64,000 bases of DNA. Source: Camellia lanceoleosa (Eukaryota > Streptophyta > Magnoliopsida > Ericales > Theaceae). Location: assembly GCA_025200525.1 (NCBI GenBank), contig CM045767.1:115566021-115630020 (forward strand), given 5' to 3'. The notes under the pieces are model-generated. The model ran no database searches and was not told the origin of the DNA. It worked only from the letters and a program-made list of their open reading frames with translations. Made by a program: the position numbers and the translations under genes. Below are positions 56,844 through 64,000 of this stretch, one piece after another (position 1 is the first letter of the stretch; each line of letters begins with the position of its first letter).

Positions 56844-57240
56844 TAGGGGTGCAAACGAGCCGAGCCGAGCTGAGCCTTGCTGGGCTCGAGCTCGGCTCGT
56901 TAAGCTATCGAGCTCGTTTATTGAGCTCGAGCTCGGCTCGATAAGGGACTGGGCTCGAGCTCGGCTCGGCTCGTTAATTTTTGTCGAACTCGAGCTCGGC
57001 TCGGCTCGGCTCGATAAAATTTTTTTAATATTATTTATATTATTTAAATATAAATTTTTAAATAAAAAATATTATTTATATTATTTAATATATAAAAAAT
57101 GCATTTATATTATTATTTATAGAGATGAAACAATTTAAACATAGAATTGGAATGCACAAAACAAAATATAATTCAAATCAAAATATTTAATTAAAACACA
57201 ATTTTAATTCATTACAGAAAATAACTTGCACTTACAATTG
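56844..57240. mobile_element. hAT-like transposon terminus
   Basis: Begins TAGGGGTGCAAACGAGCCG, followed by about 170 bp dominated by GAGCTCG, GCTCGGCTCG and CTCGAGCTCGG motifs and then AT-rich DNA. Ends of this type (AGGGGTG(C/T)AAACGAGCCGAGC) are frequent in plant hAT elements and MITEs. The opposite end was not found, so it appears truncated. No coding frame is seen. Confidence 0.65.
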
Positions 57241-57697
57241 TTGTAATCTGCAAGGATCCTGAATAGAAGAACAGAACAAGGTAAACCTCACTCAGCAGAA
57301 CACTCTTTTCTTTACAAGGTTCAAGAAAATTGGAATCTGCCTAACAATTACAATAGATTACAAATATATAGAAAACCAAATTAACTATGCAGCATGTGAG
57401 TTGGCTAAATGATGAAAGCAGCTGGCAGCATTGAGGACTGAGCAGGGCTGATTGATTAACTATGCAGCATGTGAATAAAGGAATTAGACAGGGCTGTCGG
57501 TTACTTTTAACTATGCAGCATGTGAGTTGGCTAAATGATGAAAGCAGCTGGCAGCATTGAGGACTGAGCAGGGCTGATTGATGAACTATGCAGCATGTGA
57601 ATAAAGGAATCAGAATAAATATAAATTGACAGCTTTTCTCAAAAGAGTAGTGATTGAAGTCAATTTTATATTTATAAAGAATCCTATGTCGATTATT
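57241..57697. repeat. 126-bp tandem duplication, otherwise unassigned
   Basis: CTATGCAGCATGTGAG begins repeats at 57384 and 57510, a period of 126 bp. Each unit includes GCTGGCAGCATTGAGGACTG and ends in a second, shorter CTATGCAGCATGTGAATAAAG. The copies are almost identical, so the duplication is young. No gene is seen; the segment joins the hAT-like terminus to the pararetrovirus. Confidence 0.8.
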
Positions 57698-59339
57698 TCA
57701 AGCAAATGGGTCCTGAGCATCATGAAACTCAGGACGATCATAACCAGGTTGATTGGTGGATCCTACGGGCTCGAACTATCTTCCGAACTAGACTGTTGGG
57801 CGGTCAGGAGATTGTTCATTTTTAATTGGGCTTGGGCTTGATCTACTAGGAGGCCATTTGAAGCAATTGATCCCGGTGGATCCAGTTGAACAATGAAAGG
57901 CAGGAGGTTGAATCTTGGGTGAGCTTTGTGATTTGGACTTTGACTTGGGTTGGTCCGGCACCCTTGGGACTTTGGACTTTCCCTTGGAATTGATCTTTGA
58001 TGATTTGGGCTTGGAGCCACTAGATGAGGGACTGCCAAGATTGACTGGAGGAAGACTGGGCTGACTTCCTTGGCTGATTCTGAGTTGGGGTCTCTTTGGG
58101 CTTGCTGGGCTTTGACTATTGCAGGTGTTGGAGCACATGAATCAGGAGGAAATTCCTCATAAACAATTTCAATAATTCTGGGCACATTGAACTTAGCCCA
58201 CCATTTAATAGAGTGTTGGCGAATAATGATGTTGTCATTAATCCCATAATGCCATTTGAATATCCATGGGATTTTGTACTTGGATATAAAAGTGAGCAAG
58301 ATAGGAAATTGTTTTTGATGAGTAGTAAATGGGTAAACAGCAGCAAAATAGGCAATTGTTTCATTGAGTGAGCGGGAAGAATATCGAAATGGGGCCATAA
58401 TGAGTCCACCATCGAAGAAACCGGTGGGTAATTGATTTGAATTTTTGATCAAAGGAGATGAACCAGAGTGACTAAATGACTCATTTTAGTACAAGAACAA
58501 TTTGAACCAAGCATCAATATAATCATGATAATTATATTGAATAGAATGACCAGCAAATGTCGGCGATTAGGATTGCCCCATTACGCAAGAGAGACAATGT
58601 TGTGAATGTAAAGTGAATGGTATAGGATCTTGTAAGCATAGACACGATCTGAATTGGTTTGATCAAAATGGAGCGATGGTTGAGCGAGAATATCTTTGTA
58701 ATAAGAGAGATTTTTCTCCGGAGGTGAAGAAATGAAATGACATCGAGCCAAAATGGAATTGAGCAATTTCGTTAATGGTTTGACTTACGGGGTGACTAGG
58801 TTCTTTGTAGAACAAGTTAGCAACATGTGATTTGGTGTACTCGGTTGAGAGGGTCGAACTTGATTAATTGGAAGTGGAGTGCTGGCCCGATTGGCTAGAG
58901 GCAAAGGGATCATTAGCCAATGCGGATGAGTAATCGGGGCGGTGAATAGTACCAAGAGTATGGTATCTATTAATTATGTCAATGGAAGAGGATGGTTTAA
59001 TTGACTCGGAGGAGGAGGAACTATGAGTTGATTAGGTTTTCTTGGAGGAGGGACCAAAGCCTTAGAAGGAGGCCTTGGGCGAGACATCTGTTGAATAGGA
59101 AACAAAGATTAGCAACCAGAAAGAAGATCTAAGTAATTCTGGTAATAATGTAAATCATTGTAATAATTATGTCGTAAAACACGGCGAGCTTGTAACTGTT
59201 GATGATTGATGTATTGGGCTCTTTTAGTAGTTAGCCTAGCTGACTTAAGACGGTTAATCCGACGGTTAACTTGTTTGATCAGGGTTTGGGAATGGATAAT
59301 TTGGGTTTTAACATAGGAAATATGTGGAGTAGCACTCAT
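57698..59339 (-). pseudogene. Endogenous pararetrovirus ORF2-like region
   Basis: An ATG at 59337-59339 overlaps the stop of the polyprotein frame in an ATGA arrangement. The first fragment (59339-59109, 76 residues) is basic. After breaks come a Pro-rich segment (MSRPRPPSKA, near 59084), broken middle pieces, and a 229-residue frame (58452-57763) with FPILLTFISKYKIPWIFKWHY and SIKWWAKFN, ending Ser/Pro-rich. A conserved protein of unknown function follows the polyprotein in florendoviruses, and this fits that place and pattern. At least two frameshifts are visible; it is not intact. Confidence 0.65.
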
Positions 59340-62300
59340 CCCTTACCCCCCTGTAAAAATTCTCGGGTAAGAAAATCAGGTAGGGAATTTTGACAACCAG
59401 GTATATAGGTAATATCAAAATCAAAAATACTTAAAATAGATTGTAGCGGGCAAAAATCATTTACTAGCAAGATTTTGAACATCTTTTTCTAAAACATATT
59501 TAGCGATTTGCAATCGACACCTAAGTAAAAATTTTGATTTAAAATATCATCTTGAAATTTTTGAATACATAAAACAATAGATAAAATTTCTTTTTTAATA
59601 GTACTATAATTTAATTGTGCTTTATTCCAGACACCAGAATGAAAACGAACAATTTGTTCAGATGACTGGGGAGTGACTTTCTGAAGGAGAATGCCACCAT
59701 AACCAATATCAGAAGCATCAGTTTGAATAATTTTGAATGAGTTCTCAGTAGGAATACCAAGACAAGGAAGAGACTTGACATATTGTTTAACTTGTTGAAC
59801 AACAGCAGTATGAGTAGAAGACCAAGGAGGAGGATTATCCTTTAACCGATCGAACAATGGTTGACAGATTTGCCTAAGGTCTTTATAAAATTCAGCAATG
59901 TAATTGAGGGAACCTAAAAACCTTTGTAATTGAGTTTTATCAAGAATTTCATCAGGAAATTTAGACGCAAACTCAATAGAGCGACTAATTGGGAGAATAG
60001 TATTATGATGAATATCATAACCTAAAAACCTAACTTTAGTCTGAAATAATTTAATCTTAGGAGCGGATATGACTAGACCATGACTTTTAATAGTATAAAA
60101 GAATGCAGTTAAATGTTTCCAATGTTCACTAATTGATTTAGAAAAGATTAATATGTCATCAATGTAAACAATAGAAAAATGACTAAATGGGTTAAAGATA
60201 TCATTCATTATATTTTGAAATTCACTAGGAGCATTTTTTAATCCAAATGGCATGACATTCCATTCATATTGGCCAAAAGGTGTATTAAAAGCAGTTTTAT
60301 ATCGATCTTTAGGATGAATTTGAATTTGCCAGAAACCACTTTTTAAATCAAATTTACTAAAAATAACAGCTTGATTAAGTCTTTTAATTAGGTCTTTTTT
60401 ATTAGGAATAGGATATCTAATCCATTCAAGAACAGCATTTAATGGTTTATAATTAATAACAAGGCGAGGAACACCTCGTTCTAATTCAGCATTTTTATTA
60501 ACATAAAAGCGAGGACAAGACCATGGTGATTTCTTTGGGACTAATAATTCTATTTTTAATAATTCATTAATTTCCTTTTTACACATTTCTAACAATTCAT
60601 GATTCATTTGAATAGGCCGGGATTTAGTAGGTATTTGTCGTTCATTAAAACCTTTAATATATGGTAAAGTAACTACATGCTTTTTCCTATGCCAGAATGC
60701 AGTAGGTAAAGTTGAACAAACAGTTGATTCAAGTTTTAATTTGAAATCATTAATTTGAGAGATGAGAACGGGATCAGTTAACTGTTGATCTATTCTTTTG
60801 TAATTAATTTCTTCTTTAAGAAAATTAATATGCCGAGTTAGTCGTTTAATAGTGTGGGTAATAGAACAATCTTGTAATTGATTTAACTCTAATTGTTCAG
60901 GTGGAAATAAGAATGTAAATGTAACAGGATGTCCTAAAACATGAGTAGTAATTCCTTCAGAAGAAGTAGTAAATGGATATAATAAAGATATAAATGGTGT
61001 ACCTAAAATAATCCGATCAGTCATATTTTTGACTAAAACAAATGTAGTTTTAAAGCAAACATTATTTTGACAAACATGTACTTTAGGTAATTTATATCGA
61101 ATATGCATTTTACTACCATTAGCAGAAGTTAATTTCTCTTGACATTTGTGATAATATTTAGTAGGAAGTAATCCTTCTTGAATGCAATTTAAATCAGCAC
61201 CAGTATCAATTAATGCAACTAATTCTAATTCAAAATCTTCAACAATGATTTTAATTCTTGAATACCATTTTTGCATATAAATTTTATTAAGTAAATTTAA
61301 TCGTTTATCTTCAAGGTTAGTAGCTTGAGATCGATTATCAAATATGAGTTTAGTTGGATCAGTATGATCAGAATCATGATCAGAATTATGTTCAGATTCA
61401 TGAGGTGATTGTGCATTAGGTTGGAAATCATTTAAGTTTTGTTTAAGTTTAAGATTAATAATTTCATTTTCTAATTTATTATTTTTATTTTGAAGATCTC
61501 TTATTATTTGTTTAATTTGATTGATTTCAAATTGTAAGTCTTGAAGTGTAACTTCTTTAGTTTTATTTTTAAATTTTTCTAAAGTTTTAGATAAACTAAT
61601 GATGGGTTTATTAAACTTAGGTTTAGTTTCTGTTTGAAGCATTAGACCTTTGAGCTTATCAATATATTGTTGTTTTAATTGAGGATCATCTAATTTACTA
61701 ATTAAATCAATTAAAGCAGATTCTTCTTGACTATGTTTAGTAAGAACAGAAATTTGTTTAACCGGTTTACAACAAACATCATTACATCCTAAGGTAATTT
61801 GATTATCAGAATCAGAATTAGCACTATTAGATGGGGAATTGGATGTAGATGGAAGTACAGAAGAGGAATCATTATCAGATTGATTTAATTGGAAGATTTC
61901 AAATAACTGAATTTTGGATTCATCATTAATTTGGAGTTGATTGACTCTGTCTTTGAGCTTTTGTTTCTCTTTGCATTTATTAGCATAGTGGCCTTTTTGT
62001 CCACAGTTATAACACGTAATATCTTTATTAGATTTTGATCTCGGATGTGATTTAGATTTATGATATTTCTTTTTGGGTTTAGTATAAAATTTGTCATTAG
62101 ATTTGGAGGGTGAATAAGGCTTTTTGTATTTATGATAATATTTGGATTTATGTTTTGAATGTTTGTGTGATTTCCTACGAGAGGGTGCAATAGGAGGTAG
62201 TCCATATTGTTCACAGAAATTTCCTAATTCATATTTGGCTTTAGGTTTATCTTTTGTAGCTTTTTGACTAAGTTTTAAATCAATACACATTTTTAAGCCT

Positions 62301-63016
62301 TCTTTTTGAATAGTGCTAATTATATCACCATATGTTAAATTATCATATTCAATAACACCAGTAGGTTGACTAAGAACATCTCTAATTTTGTGAGCAAATA
62401 AACTAGGTAATCCGTTAATAAATTTTTCTTTCCAGAATGATTTAGTACAGTCTTCTCTCAGCATAACTCTAGAGGTAAAAACATCTTTATACCATCTAAA
62501 ATCACTTAAGGTTGGATAAGTAAGAATACTGAGTTGATCATGTATGCGAGAATATATATTAGTTGGGGTACCAATAAAATGTCTAATAATTGTATAAATT
62601 AATTGGTTAATACCATCAGGTTGGTAACATCCTAAATTTTCATCAAATATAGGTAATCCTTGATCATCAGTTTGGTTAGCATAGATGATAGAGTCTCGTT
62701 GAGTGTCAGTTAAATATTTTTCCCACCAAGATTTGAGCTGACCAGTAAAGCCAGTAGTAATTAAATTTACAATTTCAGGTTGAGTATATTGGGGATAATT
62801 AGAGAGATAACTGTTCGAGACCATAGATAAATGATTTAATTTTTGGAGGAGTTGATCTTCACTAAGACCATCAATATTCCATTCGTATAATTTTTTAGCA
62901 GAGACAGAAAATTGATTATTAACATTATTTTCTTCAAATTGTAAATCGACAGGAGTAGGCTTAGTATACCAATTCTTGGTAGTTTGAGGATTAATTTTAG
63001 GATAGTGTATTTTCAA
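59336..63016 (-). CDS. Endogenous caulimovirid polyprotein: capsid zinc knuckle, protease, RT, RNase H
   Basis: A continuous 1175-codon frame covers 63016-59489. In order: capsid-like region; Lys/Ser-rich stretch (about residues 280-330); zinc knuckle CYNCGQKGHYANKC near residue 335; coiled region (about 485-530); aspartic protease with ALIDTGADLNC near 602; RT with VYIDDILIFSKS near 950; RNase H with QTDASDIGYGG near 1097. All catalytic motifs are retained. Beyond VDCKS the frame shifts; the rest of RNase H is readable in other phases to a stop at 59336-59338. The codon at 63016 is TTG, not ATG, and similarity continues upstream, so this is the interior of a longer polyprotein. Order and motifs fit Caulimoviridae, most like florendoviruses or petuviruses. 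Confidence 0.88.
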
Positions 63017-64000
63017 CTTGGAATTGTTGAGCTAAGTTATTAATTTCATTGTCGATGTCGGAGGAAGTAGAATTTGGGTTAATATCAAATTGTTGATTTA
63101 TGACAAGAATACATTTATCTTTAGAAGGTGAGGAGTATCGAATCGCTAATTTGGTAAATAATTTTTCAATGGCTTGGACCGTAGATGATTGATCATTTGT
63201 AACTAGGCTAGTTCGTAGAACGCGTTTACTAGGTAGGTTAAGTAAAGGTGCATCTAAAGGTTGTTTAGATGATGAAGTGTGAACAATTCTAAATTAGTTT
63301 CTATTTTATCTAATTGTTTACCAATTGTATTTAAACCTTGGTTAGTATAATTATTTTGTTCAATGATTTTTTGAGTTCATTATCATCGCCAGTAATTTAA
63401 AAGGAGAGGCGAATTTGAGAACCTTGTTGATTAAGAATAATTTTCTCTAAGGAGGATGACTAGAACTAATTGTAGTGGTAGCGAAGTTTTCCATTTATGT
63501 TTAGTAATTGTAGTAAGTGTTTTATAATATTTTTCTTCATATTCTAGTAAGGGTAATTCAAAACCATATCGAACCATAAAATTATACCATTCTTGGGAGA
63601 TTTGAGACATTTGAGCAGTATATTTACCATAATAACCATGGCACTGCGTCCGATTAGCTTTAGATTTAAAATCAATAAGTAATTTATCAAGATTGGGAGT
63701 AAATTCCTTTTTAATTGTCAATAATTGTGGATTGACAGGTGGCGTAAATTCTTCCATATCAGTTTGAGTCGGTGAGTCTGTTGTATGAACTTCTTCATCA
63801 AGGAAATGAGTATGTGTAGAATAAACAGGTTTACTAATTTGAGAAGTTGAGGAATTATCAATTCCTTTTAATTTTGGATTGATTGTAGGACCTATGGTTG
63901 GACCGATATTAAGTTGACTATTTTTTCTAAATAGAGGTGTGGTAAATATTTCATCTTCAGTTTCTATTTCGCTAGGGACACTAGATGTACTATGTCTAGA
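63017..64000 (-). pseudogene. Endogenous caulimovirid polyprotein, upstream part (partial, broken)
   Basis: The minus strand is open from the window edge at 64000 down to 63431, encoding a segment with HGYYGKYTAQMSQISQEWYNFMVRYG, which resembles the region between movement protein and capsid in caulimovirid polyproteins. It is followed by broken frames (63430-63017) including QPLDAPLLNLPSKRVLRTSL and DKCILVINQQFDIN, separated from the main frame by a single-base shift just upstream of 63016. The movement protein would lie beyond the window. Confidence 0.7.

Overview
The window is intergenic DNA from a large, transposon-rich plant genome, very probably a dicot. No host protein-coding gene, tRNA or rRNA gene was recognised. 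What can be read is a stack of LTR retrotransposons of the Ty3/gypsy Tat, Tekay/Del and Athila lineages, a Mutator-like transposon, a hAT-type MITE, a second hAT-like terminus and an endogenous plant pararetrovirus. Nearly all coding remnants lie on the minus strand. Most are broken by stops and frameshifts; the exception is a 1175-residue pararetroviral reading frame at the right edge.

Left part (1-13247). The 3' end of a long Tat-family LTR (1-1479) cuts into an Athila-type gag (1480-3074). That gag is followed, reading the minus strand upstream, by its leader, primer-binding site and 5' LTR (to 4593). The Athila LTR abuts a truncated MuDR-type transposase (4653-5873) with a roughly 398-bp compound tandem array behind it (5947-7146). 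AT-rich DNA follows. Then comes a hAT-type MITE with a perfect 8-bp target duplication (10031-12588), split by a 2.1-kb LTR-like insertion.

Central nest (13248-56843). A Tat-type element, called Tat-A here, has its 3' LTR at 13248-13987 and a truncated 5' LTR at 56419-56843. Inside its protease sits a Tekay-type chromovirus, Tekay-B (22721-52720). Inside Tekay-B, between protease and RT, sits a larger Tat-type element, Tat-C (28574-45024). Inside the Tat-C leader sits a 3.75-kb solo LTR (39188-42941). The nest is therefore four levels deep. Further solo LTRs lie at 14406-16990 and 17460-19477 (Tat-A integrase), 23619-25542 (Tekay-B 3' LTR) and 45835-49757 (Tekay-B gag). Where checked, removing an insert plus one 5-bp target duplication rejoins the host reading frame. 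Net lengths after removing inserts are about 9.0 kb (Tat-A), 7.7 kb (Tekay-B) and 12.7 kb (Tat-C, whose 3' LTR is missing).

Right part (56844-64000). A GAGCCGAGC-rich hAT-like terminus truncates the Tat-A 5' LTR. A 126-bp tandem duplication follows, then an endogenous caulimovirid running off the window. Its polyprotein carries a zinc knuckle, aspartic protease, RT and RNase H, followed by a second ORF that starts in an ATGA overlap; this resembles the florendovirus layout.

Two regulatory-looking architectures stand out. First, three copies of one LTR family each carry an array of the 10-bp palindrome CGCTCGAGCG immediately upstream of a TATA box. Second, Tat-C-family LTRs carry GGCCGG-rich patches before and after the TATA box that are inverted copies of each other, with sequence that differs between LTRs but matches within each LTR.
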